Source: Crocinitomicaceae bacterium
GTDB taxonomy: Bacteria; Bacteroidota; Bacteroidia; Flavobacteriales_D; Sanyastnellaceae
DNA length: 64,000 nucleotides
Direction of reading: 5' to 3'
Assembly (NCBI GenBank): GCA_002690915.1
Contig: NZGF01000050.1
Location: forward strand, 1-64,000
Shown: in pieces, positions 9,593 to 17,696 of the stretch
Layout: the number at the start of each line of letters is the position of its first letter
Numbering within the stretch: the first letter of the stretch is position 1
Made by a program: the position numbers and the translations under genes
Notes under the pieces: generated by a model
The model's database searches: none
Told to the model about the DNA's origin: nothing
What the model saw: only the letters and a program-made list of their open reading frames with translations

Positions 9593-10540
9593 TCAAAGTT
9601 CACCCATCCGCCCGGCGCGGTAATTCTGGTAGCATTGGTTGATTTGCTCCTGGCTGTTCATGACGAACGGGCCGTACGAAACGACCGGCTCGTTCAGGGG
9701 TTGCCCGCCGAGCAACAGGAATTCGCATCCCGTTTCTGAGTAGTACTGCAGGACATCCCCCTCCCGCTCGTACAGCGCCATTTGCTCGTCCTTGACGGCG
9801 TGTCGGCCTTCGAGTTCCATTTCACCTTGCACCACATAAACAAAGGCATTGTGCCCTGACGTAACCGGAACGTCCAATCGCTCACCCGCTGCTAGGGTAA
9901 TGTGGTAGTAGAACGTGGGCGAATACGTCTCTGTGGGGGAGGTGCCCCCGAACAGGCTTCCGATTAAGATCTTGATTCGGCTTTTGCCTTTTTGGATAAC
10001 TGGGATAACCTCCGGATTGTGGATGGCAGTATTGGGGGGACAAAATTTATCTTTTGCAGGGAGGTTGAGCCATATTTGAAAACCGTGCACTACTCCGCCG
10101 TTGGATCGCAATTGGTCGTCACTTACCTCCTCGTGAATGGCGCCTCGTCCGGAATTAAAGAGCATGTATTGACCTTCGTGGTAGACGATGTCGTTTTTCA
10201 TGCTATCGGTATGCCGACCACTTCCCTGCACGAGGTAGGTGGTCGGGACCACCCCGGCGTGCGGATGCGCTTGGATGTCCATGCCGATGGTGCCCGGATC
10301 CACGTCAAGCGGTCCGAATTCATCGAGCATCACAAAGGGGGAAACGAGATCGTTTTGACCGCCGGCGAAGGCCCGGAGGACCGGCACGTTCTGCACCATA
10401 CTGCGCCGTGCGTTCAGGATTTTTGCAATCCGCCGTTCTCCAGGCAACGCAAACATCCCTGAGGTGGCCTTCAATAGACGAGGTGTTGTCAGCGATGCTC
10501 CGACAATGGCTGAGCTCCGGATGAAATCCAATCGACGCAT
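9593..10540 (-). CDS. Pirin family protein with an apparent export signal
   Basis: A 315-residue bicupin of the pirin family. The N-terminal cupin carries the family signature around IQAHPHAGVVPTTYLVQG (usually HPHRG), the histidines of which bind iron. This is followed by GQYMLFNSGRGAIHEE and HGFQIWLNLP, and a second cupin occupies about residues 195-290. Characterised pirins are cytoplasmic regulators or quercetinases. This one begins with a twin-arginine-like segment (MRRLDFIRSSAIVGASL) that could direct Tat export, although the spacing is not canonical. The gene is divergent from an orphan secreted protein; an 80-bp gap between them contains a 14-bp palindrome. Confidence 0.88.
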   Translation of the reverse strand: MRRLDFIRSSAIVGASLTTPRLLKATSGMFALPGERRIAKILNARRSMVQNVPVLRAFAGGQNDLVSPFVMLDEFGPLDVDPGTIGMDIQAHPHAGVVPTTYLVQGSGRHTDSMKNDIVYHEGQYMLFNSGRGAIHEEVSDDQLRSNGGVVHGFQIWLNLPAKDKFCPPNTAIHNPEVIPVIQKGKSRIKILIGSLFGGTSPTETYSPTFYYHITLAAGERLDVPVTSGHNAFVYVVQGEMELEGRHAVKDEQMALYEREGDVLQYYSETGCEFLLLGGQPLNEPVVSYGPFVMNSQEQINQCYQNYRAGRMGEL

Positions 10541-10593
10541 ACGTTAAGATACAGATTTCCAGCGGGTAAGCAAGCACATGAGGGATTAGCGCC

Positions 10594-10610
10594 TACATTT
10601 AGGCCTAAAT
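10594..10610. promoter_or_regulatory. 14-bp perfect palindrome in a divergent intergenic region, overlapping a -7-like box
   Basis: ATTTAGGCCTAAAT (10597-10610) is its own reverse complement. It overlaps TACATTTA (10594-10601), a one-mismatch -7 box, and ends 10 nt before ATG 10621. Symmetry and position suggest a binding site for a dimeric regulator of the pirin/secreted-protein pair. No regulator gene is adjacent. Confidence 0.4.
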
Positions 10611-10620
10611 CTTTTCTGCA

Positions 10621-11781
10621 ATGAAACACATTACACTTGCCCTTGCAGCGTTGTCTTTTGTTACCGTCAGCGCCCAGAACGTTCAGCGCGAAAGCATTCA
10701 GGTGGACTACATCAGCCGACCCAGTGAACCCCTGCCAGCCGGCGTGAGCACCTACAATGTCGTGGTCAACCAGTCCTATCGCGATCAGTACGAAGCCGAA
10801 TTGACGCAATGGGAAATCGACACCCAATTGGCGCAGGAAACCTATAACGCGGAGATGGAGGCCTACAATGCCAAAGGCACCGGTGCAAAGATTTTGGAAC
10901 GCGCGCTGCTTGACGAGAAGAAGCCGCAACTCATTCTTCCGAGAAAGCCGGTGGCAACGGAGCGCGTTTTTGAACGGGGCATCATCGGTTCCAAGGTTGA
11001 CATGCAGGGTATGACCCGCACCGAAGATGGTGCCACGGTGACCATCGAAATTCAATACTTCGAAGGCTCGGCCCCCGAGGAAGGTAAAAAAGAGATTAAG
11101 GACAAGGAAGGAAACGTTACGTTCAAATACTACCGAACGATGAAATACCGCCAGCCGATCCGCTACATGGTTCAGCTCCCGGACGGTTCTATTGTTGTCG
11201 ATGAGGTGTTGACGTCTTCCGAGGATTTCACGACGTACACCTCTGACAAGTACACAAGCAAGTCCGCTTTGAATAAGGCGTGGAATCTAACGGCGGTCAA
11301 CAACCGATTGAGCCAAATGTCAGTTCAGGCAGGCTGTATCGCTATTAACAGCAACTTGAACGACCGGTTCTGCTTCTCGAAAAAGACCCGTCCCATGACC
11401 ATTTACCATGCCAAGACCAAGAAGAAGGTTGACTACACGGACTTAAACAACGCGGCCTTGGATATGAAAATGGCCATGGAAAAGTACCTGAATCAGCCGG
11501 AAGCCTCAGCAGAAGGCATTCGGGCTTGCGTCGCGGTTTGGGAGCAGGTGCTGACTGAAGCGGACTTTGACAACAAGAAGGCCCGCATCAACCGCAAAAT
11601 GGCGGGGCTGCTGTACCTCAACCTCATCAATGCGAACATCTGGCTCGAGGATTATGACCGCGTCGATGTTCTGTTTGATGAAATGCGTCGGCTCGACACC
11701 AAAAAGAGCGCCGAAGGCACGGCCGACGGTTTGGATACCTTCTCAGAAGACCAGCGCCGCCGGAAGGAAATCAATTCCTGA
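10621..11781 (+). CDS. Secreted or periplasmic protein of unknown function
   Basis: Not recognised. It has 386 residues with a signal peptide (MKHITLALAALSFVTVSAQ). The region at about 60-115 is charged and helical (LTQWEIDTQLAQETYNAEME). A beta-rich domain follows at about 115-205, and a helical C-terminal half (about 275-386) has a TPR-like look (LLYLNLINANIWLEDYDRVDVLF). It has no T9SS tail, no lipobox and only a few cysteines. It is divergent from the pirin gene and convergent with the CotH gene, 13 bp apart. Context gives no function. Confidence 0.65.
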   Translation: MKHITLALAALSFVTVSAQNVQRESIQVDYISRPSEPLPAGVSTYNVVVNQSYRDQYEAELTQWEIDTQLAQETYNAEMEAYNAKGTGAKILERALLDEKKPQLILPRKPVATERVFERGIIGSKVDMQGMTRTEDGATVTIEIQYFEGSAPEEGKKEIKDKEGNVTFKYYRTMKYRQPIRYMVQLPDGSIVVDEVLTSSEDFTTYTSDKYTSKSALNKAWNLTAVNNRLSQMSVQAGCIAINSNLNDRFCFSKKTRPMTIYHAKTKKKVDYTDLNNAALDMKMAMEKYLNQPEASAEGIRACVAVWEQVLTEADFDNKKARINRKMAGLLYLNLINANIWLEDYDRVDVLFDEMRRLDTKKSAEGTADGLDTFSEDQRRRKEINS

Positions 11782-11794
11782 TGCCAGCAATGAT

Positions 11795-11812
11795 TCAGCT
11801 TCCGTGCTGAAC
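11795..11812. terminator. Possible weak bidirectional terminator hairpin
   Basis: TTCAGC-ttccgt-GCTGAA forms a 6-bp stem between two convergent genes and overlaps the stop codon of the CotH gene. A T-rich stretch follows on the plus strand. Weak evidence. Confidence 0.3.
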
Positions 11813-14800
11813 GATTAACTTTTCTCGGATTGGCCCGGAGTGCACAATGTACATGCCTTCGGGCCAATTTCGTGTATCGAGCGATGCGATGCCGTCAGGC
11901 CCAGCGGTTGTGGCGCAGATGAGTCCACCGTGTGCACTGAAGGCGCGCACCATGGCACCAGGCTGGGCCTTGATGAATGCCTGTTCATTGGCCGGGTTCG
12001 GGAAGATCGATGACCGGATGGTGTTAAACGCCTCCACAGTCATACTGCCAAGCCCCTCCACGTAAGTCTCTGCAGCTGTGACGGTGCAGCCATCGAAGAA
12101 TACTGTTGCTGAATAGTTTCCCGAAAACTCCGGCCACCAGCCTGTGCCCATACCCACTGTGACGCCGTCCAGTTGCCATGCGATGGAATCGGCATAGGGC
12201 ACATTGCTTGTGTTGACAGACAATCCCTCATCGCCGGCTTCAACGGTGGCGCTCGCGTCCTCCGGGCAGGGGATGAAATGCGCTTGGTACAAATCGTCTG
12301 TGAACAGCGGGATGGTGTTCAGCTTGATGAATTGCTCCATTTCTCCGCTGGCAATGTGCTGGTTGGTTTCCCATTTTTCAAAAAGGTAGCCGGGCTGGGC
12401 GATAGCTTCAATTTCGACGGGAACGTTTTCGAAATAGATCCCATCCCACGGCAGTGGACCGGGCGTGATCGTGTTGATGCGCACTAAACCTGACATCGCG
12501 GGGACCACATCGAGTGAGCATTCGTAAGGGTTGGGTAAATTAAAACTCTGCATCAGGTGGTTGCGCGACGTATTCACCCTGCTTTGGTTGTGGGTCACCA
12601 TCGCATTGATGCTGTTCAGCCACGACCCCATTGATGGCGGTGAATCCCACCGGTTGATGTGGTGGGGCATGGCCGTTTCGATGGCGTCAACTGCAATGTT
12701 GGTCTCGACGGAAAAGGCCCACGGCTGAAAAATGGTGTTCACGAGGTCAGCATACCGGTTGATGAACCGCCTTCGGAAAGGAGCGTTGTTCAAGACGTGG
12801 TCGAACAACTCACTGTGTACGCTGGAAAATCCGGGGTTACGTGCCGATTCGATGTAATTGTCGTAGATGCTTCCGCCAAAGAAGCCAAACCCTGCATCGG
12901 TGTCGTAAAGTAAATAGGTCCAGCGGCCCTCGGAGGAGGGACGGAAAACCTTGACGTTGTTCAGGCCCCAAGCGATGCCCATCCAATCCATATTTTGGAT
13001 GTACGTCTCGAAAACAAAATAATCAATGTAATTATCGACGTCGAAAAGCGATTCAAACAAAGGCAGGAAGGATAAACTCATCGTCGAGGTGGACTGCAAC
13101 ACGTTAATGTCCGTGTAGAAGGCATCATCGGACCCTGCTAGCGATCCTTGGGGACCGATGAGATCCACGTCATCCGTCGACACGTCATAGTCGTAGGCGA
13201 TACTGTGTTCGTCGTACTTCTCACGTGCACCGTACAACCCCCAGTATTCACCGTTCAAGTAGAGGTGGGCAGGTTGCCAAGCGCCTGCCACATTTTGGGT
13301 TTGCATCGCAATGCGGTTGATCAAGGCATCCTGCATTTTGGTCGCCCAGCTGTGCTGCCCGCCGTTCCGCAAGTTTATGTTGTTGAAGGTGACGCTTTCG
13401 GGCTTGTCGGGAAACAGCGGCCACTCCAGGTTGCCGGTGTATTCGTTTTTGAAATCCAACCGGAACGATCGCTGTGGCTCCGCGCGCGACCAGCCGCCGT
13501 GGATTTCGAGGTCCATGTTTTCCCGCAGCTGCAGCGTGCCGTCGGCATCAAAAAACTGCATGCGGGCGAACCGGGACCAAGGCTCCCAGAAGTTGGCACC
13601 GAAGTGGGGATAATCATTCGCCGCATTGGGTCCCATGACGTAGATGCCGGTATTCCAATCCCAGAGGTCGGCTTCGTTCACGAGGATGGAGAACGTCGGA
13701 ATGTCCGGATCAAATTCATCGATGATGTAGACCTCATCTTGCACATCGCTCGGTAATTCTTCGTTTCCGTCGTGCCAGACCCGAACGCTCAAGCAAGTGG
13801 TCGCATCGAAGAGCAAGCCTCCATCAGGAAAGACCGGGGACAAAGTAGTCGGGAGGTCGCCGTTGGTGGTGTAGCGTGCAGTGTAGCCCGCGGTTGCCCC
13901 CGCAATACTCACCGCGAGTTCACCGTCGTACCAGCCCGAAGGAACGGTTAGACTCGGTGCAGAAGCGATGCCGGTGTAGCACATCGTTCCTTGGTTGGCT
14001 TCACCCGGGGTGGGCGCGTCGAAAATGCACCAGTCCTCGGTCTCGCCCTCGAGGCGTCCCACCGAGTACCCTGCTTCCAGGTCGGGGTGGATCGGCAGGG
14101 CATCGACCACGTCGCCATCGGCATTGCTGAGCACGACGGACTCGCCGGTGCTGAGCTGGTACGGCACGTGGCAGTACCCTTCAAATTCCGGCCACCACGT
14201 TGGCGGCTGCGACCAGGCTTCGAGCTCGCCGTCCTTTCGAGTCAATCCCAAAAACGGACGGATGCTCAAGTCCGATGATTCCGCATTGAAGTTGTGCACT
14301 TGAACCGAAAACACATTGGTGCCCTCGACCAGCCAGGGCTCGAATTCTTCAGCTCTCCAGATGTACTGTTCGGGTTGGCCGCCAGCGTAAAGCACGGCTT
14401 CGGTGTAGGCTGTGGCGAAATCTCCGGCGACGCCTGCGACGCCCGCCATGTTGGACGAACGGGCGATTTCAATGCCATTCAAAAAAGCGATGTACCCATC
14501 GTCGTAGTCGATTGCAAGGGACAAGTAGCCGTAATCTTCGTTGCTCGCTACATCGAATTCCTTCCGCAAGAAGATGCAGTCGGCATTGGGAACGATGGTC
14601 ACATCGTCGTTGTCCCCGTATCCAAAACCACCCACTCCGGTGAACCAGGAGGAGGCATCAAAACCCGGTAACCGCCAGTCGTCGGCAAAGGGGGGCGTCG
14701 GCACGGCGTACTGCCATTGATCGCCTTCGACGGCCGGACAGCGCCAGTTTTCAGGCAGGTAGGTCCGGTCTTCTCCAGAAGCGAGTATGAGCAGCCGCTC

Positions 14801-15046
14801 GCCGGCATCCAAGGTGATGTTCGGCAACGGCACCGCGCCGCCCGTTCCAAAACCGTCATTGAGCGTGAAACCGCCCAATTCGATCCCTTGCCCACCGTCG
14901 TTGCGCAGCTCAATCCAATCCGATGCATCGCCTTGAATGTCGGTGACACCATTGTGGGCAGAAACCTCCGAAATGACCAATTGCGCGCCTGCGGCGTGCG
15001 CCGCCAGCAAGCCAGCAAACGCTAGTAAAGTCCTCAACCATTGCAT
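11795..15046 (-). CDS. Lamin-tail / CotH-kinase-like multidomain secreted protein with T9SS type A domain
   Basis: A 1083-residue protein. I chose ATG 15046 over the track's GTG 15064 because it starts the signal peptide (MQWLRTLLAFAGLLAAHAAG) and follows an exact TATCTTTG box by 4 nt. In order it contains a lamin-tail domain (ISEVSAHNGVTDIQGDASDW), a jelly-roll segment (IDYDDGYIAFLNGIEIARS) interrupting it, a chitobiase-C-like domain (about 355-430), and a CotH spore-coat-kinase-like domain (about 460-800, MDLEIHGGWSRAEPQRSFRL, LYLNGEYWGLYGAREKYDEH, LYDTDAGFGFF). An InlB-repeat-like segment and a T9SS type A domain (IFPNPANEQAFIKAQPG) follow. CotH of Bacillus phosphorylates coat proteins; whether this homologue is an active extracellular kinase is unknown. 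Confidence 0.85.
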   Translation of the reverse strand: MQWLRTLLAFAGLLAAHAAGAQLVISEVSAHNGVTDIQGDASDWIELRNDGGQGIELGGFTLNDGFGTGGAVPLPNITLDAGERLLILASGEDRTYLPENWRCPAVEGDQWQYAVPTPPFADDWRLPGFDASSWFTGVGGFGYGDNDDVTIVPNADCIFLRKEFDVASNEDYGYLSLAIDYDDGYIAFLNGIEIARSSNMAGVAGVAGDFATAYTEAVLYAGGQPEQYIWRAEEFEPWLVEGTNVFSVQVHNFNAESSDLSIRPFLGLTRKDGELEAWSQPPTWWPEFEGYCHVPYQLSTGESVVLSNADGDVVDALPIHPDLEAGYSVGRLEGETEDWCIFDAPTPGEANQGTMCYTGIASAPSLTVPSGWYDGELAVSIAGATAGYTARYTTNGDLPTTLSPVFPDGGLLFDATTCLSVRVWHDGNEELPSDVQDEVYIIDEFDPDIPTFSILVNEADLWDWNTGIYVMGPNAANDYPHFGANFWEPWSRFARMQFFDADGTLQLRENMDLEIHGGWSRAEPQRSFRLDFKNEYTGNLEWPLFPDKPESVTFNNINLRNGGQHSWATKMQDALINRIAMQTQNVAGAWQPAHLYLNGEYWGLYGAREKYDEHSIAYDYDVSTDDVDLIGPQGSLAGSDDAFYTDINVLQSTSTMSLSFLPLFESLFDVDNYIDYFVFETYIQNMDWMGIAWGLNNVKVFRPSSEGRWTYLLYDTDAGFGFFGGSIYDNYIESARNPGFSSVHSELFDHVLNNAPFRRRFINRYADLVNTIFQPWAFSVETNIAVDAIETAMPHHINRWDSPPSMGSWLNSINAMVTHNQSRVNTSRNHLMQSFNLPNPYECSLDVVPAMSGLVRINTITPGPLPWDGIYFENVPVEIEAIAQPGYLFEKWETNQHIASGEMEQFIKLNTIPLFTDDLYQAHFIPCPEDASATVEAGDEGLSVNTSNVPYADSIAWQLDGVTVGMGTGWWPEFSGNYSATVFFDGCTVTAAETYVEGLGSMTVEAFNTIRSSIFPNPANEQAFIKAQPGAMVRAFSAHGGLICATTAGPDGIASLDTRNWPEGMYIVHSGPIREKLIVQHGS

Positions 15047-15050
15047 GCAA

Positions 15051-15058
15051 CAAAGATA
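15051..15058 (-). promoter_or_regulatory. -7 promoter box for the CotH protein gene
   Basis: TATCTTTG on the minus strand is an exact TAnnTTTG match and ends 4 nt before ATG 15046. No good -33 TTG lies at the usual distance. Confidence 0.5.
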
Positions 15059-15145
15059 CGCCACACGTGGACTGGATGGGAGGTGGGAATCAAATTTTGG
15101 GAACAGTCAGGTGTGCAGGGTTGTCACACACGACCATTAACTTGG

Positions 15146-15152
15146 TATTTTC
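15146..15152 (+). promoter_or_regulatory. -7-like box for the PqqB-like lipoprotein gene
   Basis: TATTTTC lies 6 nt before ATG 15159, in the same position as other -7-like boxes in the window. Confidence 0.3.
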
Positions 15153-15158
15153 AGCCCC

Positions 15159-16124
15159 ATGCATCGCTTTCAAATCGTGGTCGTTCTCTCGTTGCTGGCT
15201 TTCAGCCTGGCTGCCTGTTCTGACGGATCAGCAGAACGCCAAGAACACGCCGTCGAAGGGCCGATGCTGCAGGTGTTGGGAACCCTTCAGGACGGGGGCG
15301 CGCCGCACATCGGGTGCAAACGACCGTGTTGCCGCAACCTGTTCTTGCGGCCGGCGACGGACCGGAAGGTCGTTTGCCTGGGCGTGACGGACACAAACTC
15401 CGAAGGCGAACGCGTCGGTGCGCTGTTCGAGGCTACGCCCGACTTTTCAGCCCAGCTTCAGGAGTTCCAATCCAAGTGGGAGGTGCCGTTGGAACGGTTG
15501 TCCGTGTTTTTAACCCATGCCCACATTGGCCACTACAGCGGGTTGATGTTTTTGGGGCGTGAAGCCTTGGGAGCCGAAAACGTGAACGTTTGGGCCATGC
15601 CCCGGCTCCGAGATTTTCTGACTACCAACGGCCCGTGGAGTCAGCTGGTGGCACTCGGAAACATTCGGTTAAACGCGCTCACTGAACTACAGCCCGTTTC
15701 CATCGGTAAGTCCGTGCGTGTCGTGCCCGTTCGTGTCCCGCACCGGGATGAATACTCCGAGACCGTTGGCTTCCGCATCGAGGGACCTAGCAACGCAGCC
15801 CTGTTCGTCCCGGACATCAACAAATGGGATGTGTGGGAGCTTGCACTCGAAGACGAACTGGCAAAGGTGGATTACGCTTTTCTCGATGCGACGTTCTACG
15901 ACGCCGAGGAGGTAGGGTACCGCGACATGGCGGAAATTCCGCATCCTTTCATAGTGGAGACACTGGACCGTTTGAAGGATTTACCTCTATCCGAAAAAGC
16001 CAAGGTGCACTTCATTCACCTCAACCATACCAATCCATGTTTGGATATCACGTCTCAGGCATACCGGTCTGTTGTGGCTTCCGGATACCACGTAGCCCGC
16101 TACGGGCAATCTTTTCCCATGTGA
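15159..16124 (+). CDS. PqqB-like metallo-beta-lactamase-fold lipoprotein
   Basis: A 321-residue protein with a lipoprotein signal (LAFSLAAC, Cys20), so it is probably anchored in the envelope. The body is a metallo-beta-lactamase fold of the PqqB type: an N-terminal cysteine cluster (GGAPHIGCKRPCC), then the metal motif THAHIGHYSGL at about residues 119-129, a late Asp (LFVPDINKW) and a C-terminal His (HLNHTNPC). The usual HxHxDH motif has Gly instead of Asp, so one metal site may be altered. No pqq genes are nearby, and PQQ synthesis in this organism is not implied. The reaction is unknown; a hydrolase or oxygenase is possible. Confidence 0.75.
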   Translation: MHRFQIVVVLSLLAFSLAACSDGSAERQEHAVEGPMLQVLGTLQDGGAPHIGCKRPCCRNLFLRPATDRKVVCLGVTDTNSEGERVGALFEATPDFSAQLQEFQSKWEVPLERLSVFLTHAHIGHYSGLMFLGREALGAENVNVWAMPRLRDFLTTNGPWSQLVALGNIRLNALTELQPVSIGKSVRVVPVRVPHRDEYSETVGFRIEGPSNAALFVPDINKWDVWELALEDELAKVDYAFLDATFYDAEEVGYRDMAEIPHPFIVETLDRLKDLPLSEKAKVHFIHLNHTNPCLDITSQAYRSVVASGYHVARYGQSFPM

Positions 16125-16183
16125 GTCCGACGTTATTAATGGTATTGGATTTTTTTTTATTTTGTCGATAAATTCAATTCGCT

Positions 16184-17695
16184 GTGAATCAAGGTTATAA
16201 TCACATGGTTTTGGGATTCATCGGGATTCTGTTCCTGGGTAATGCGGTGGAATCCCTCGGACAATCCATCAGCGATTGCGAAGGGGCCATCACCTTGTGC
16301 GGCGATTTTTACAACGAGACAGAGGCTTCATTTAACACAGGTGCTGTGTTCGAGTACACCGGCATCTGCAACCAAAGTATTGAGCAGAGCAGCGTTTGGT
16401 ACACCTTCACTGTCCAAGCGGACGGGTTATTGAGTTTCATCATCGATCCCTTGAACCCCATGGATGATTACGATTGGGGCTTGTTCGACATCACTTCTGG
16501 AGGGTGCGAGGGCATCGGTTCGCAATTGCTTTCCCCGGAGGTGGGCTGCAATTCTTACGGTTTGGCACCGCCAGAGCCCAACGGCGCCACGGGTGTCTCT
16601 TCGGCCAACGGCGGAACCGGCAATTCCAATGGTCCGGGCGACTTAAACGGTCCGCCGTTCAATGCAGACCTTCCCGTTGAGGCAGGAGAAACGTATGCGT
16701 TGGTGGTGATGAACTGGACGAACTCGTTGGAGGGCTATGCGATTGACTTTGGCCAATCCACGGCGAGCTTGTACGACGAAGTGTCACCTTCCATTGATAG
16801 CATAGAGGTGATGAATTGCGAGAACACCGCATTGCGGGTTTACCTCAGTGAATTTGTGGACGATGCGACGATATCTACAGAGGATTTTGAGCTCGTTGGA
16901 CCGACTGGGATGGTGCACGAGTTTTTTTCTGTAACGGGCGTCAATACAGTCAACGGATTCAACCAGGTGCTGGAGTTGGATGTGGCTGATCCCATAGAAA
17001 TTTCAGGCTTATACGAATTGCACATCACCGCTGAAGCGGCTTCCATCTCTGATGCCTGCGGAAACTTGGGGGAAGGTTTCATAGGTGTAGACCTCACCGT
17101 ACTGGAGCCACCCTTGGGATGGGATGCCATCGAGGTTCTCGTTTGTCCTGATGATGCCGCCAACCTTTCTGTGAATATGGTAGTTCAGCAGTCAGAAAAC
17201 ACGGACTATACTTACGCTTGGGCTTGGGACATGGCCAGCGCATCCGTCGTCGGCATGGGGCCCGGTTTGGAGAGCTTGGGCGATGGCTACTACGAAGTAG
17301 TCATCACCACGTTACCGGAATGTTTTTCGGCTACGGGGGCGTTCCAAGTTGTTACAGAGGAATGCAGCCTCACCATCCCCAATGTCATCACGCCATTGAA
17401 CGGAGATGCCTTGAACAATTCCTTCTTTGTGGATGGACTGGACGCGTATCCCGGCAGTTCGATTCGCATCTACAACCGGTGGGGCACCGTGCTGTATTCC
17501 TCGAATGACTTCGGTGCCACAGCAGGTTGGGATCCCAGCAATGAAGAAGCTGCCGAAGGCACGTATTACTACGAATTAAGTATTCGCCGCGGTCAGGATG
17601 AACTCAGCGTCATCACCATGCAGAGTGAAACGTTGTACCCGCCAGACGGCAACGCTGCACTCACCTTGACCGGCTCGTTCACGTTGCTTCGTTGA
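16184..17695 (+). CDS. Secreted protein with gliding-associated (T9SS type B) C-terminal domain
   Basis: A 503-residue protein starting at GTG 16184 or ATG 16205; the signal sequence (VLGFIGILFLGNAVESLGQ) is present either way. Residues about 30-190 form a jelly-roll-like domain (SVWYTFTVQADGLLSFII, DYDWGLFD, VEAGETYALVVMNW) frequent at the N-terminus of Bacteroidota surface proteins. A central Ig-like part follows (about 195-395). The last 105 residues are the T9SS type B sorting domain (IPNVITPLNGDALNNSFFV, IYNRWGTVLYSSNDF). Function is likely structural or adhesive. It ends 1 bp from the convergent PLD gene. Confidence 0.82.
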   Translation: MNQGYNHMVLGFIGILFLGNAVESLGQSISDCEGAITLCGDFYNETEASFNTGAVFEYTGICNQSIEQSSVWYTFTVQADGLLSFIIDPLNPMDDYDWGLFDITSGGCEGIGSQLLSPEVGCNSYGLAPPEPNGATGVSSANGGTGNSNGPGDLNGPPFNADLPVEAGETYALVVMNWTNSLEGYAIDFGQSTASLYDEVSPSIDSIEVMNCENTALRVYLSEFVDDATISTEDFELVGPTGMVHEFFSVTGVNTVNGFNQVLELDVADPIEISGLYELHITAEAASISDACGNLGEGFIGVDLTVLEPPLGWDAIEVLVCPDDAANLSVNMVVQQSENTDYTYAWAWDMASASVVGMGPGLESLGDGYYEVVITTLPECFSATGAFQVVTEECSLTIPNVITPLNGDALNNSFFVDGLDAYPGSSIRIYNRWGTVLYSSNDFGATAGWDPSNEEAAEGTYYYELSIRRGQDELSVITMQSETLYPPDGNAALTLTGSFTLLR

Positions 17696-17696
17696 A

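Noticed and set aside
10489-11055. 188-residue minus-strand ORF opposite the secreted orphan gene
   Set aside because: It lies antisense to a gene with a good signal peptide and overlaps the start of the pirin gene; the translation has no recognisable domain.
16184-17695. Possible calcium-binding or enzyme domain in the type B secreted protein
   Set aside because: The N-terminal motifs fit a general jelly-roll module; no catalytic residues were found.
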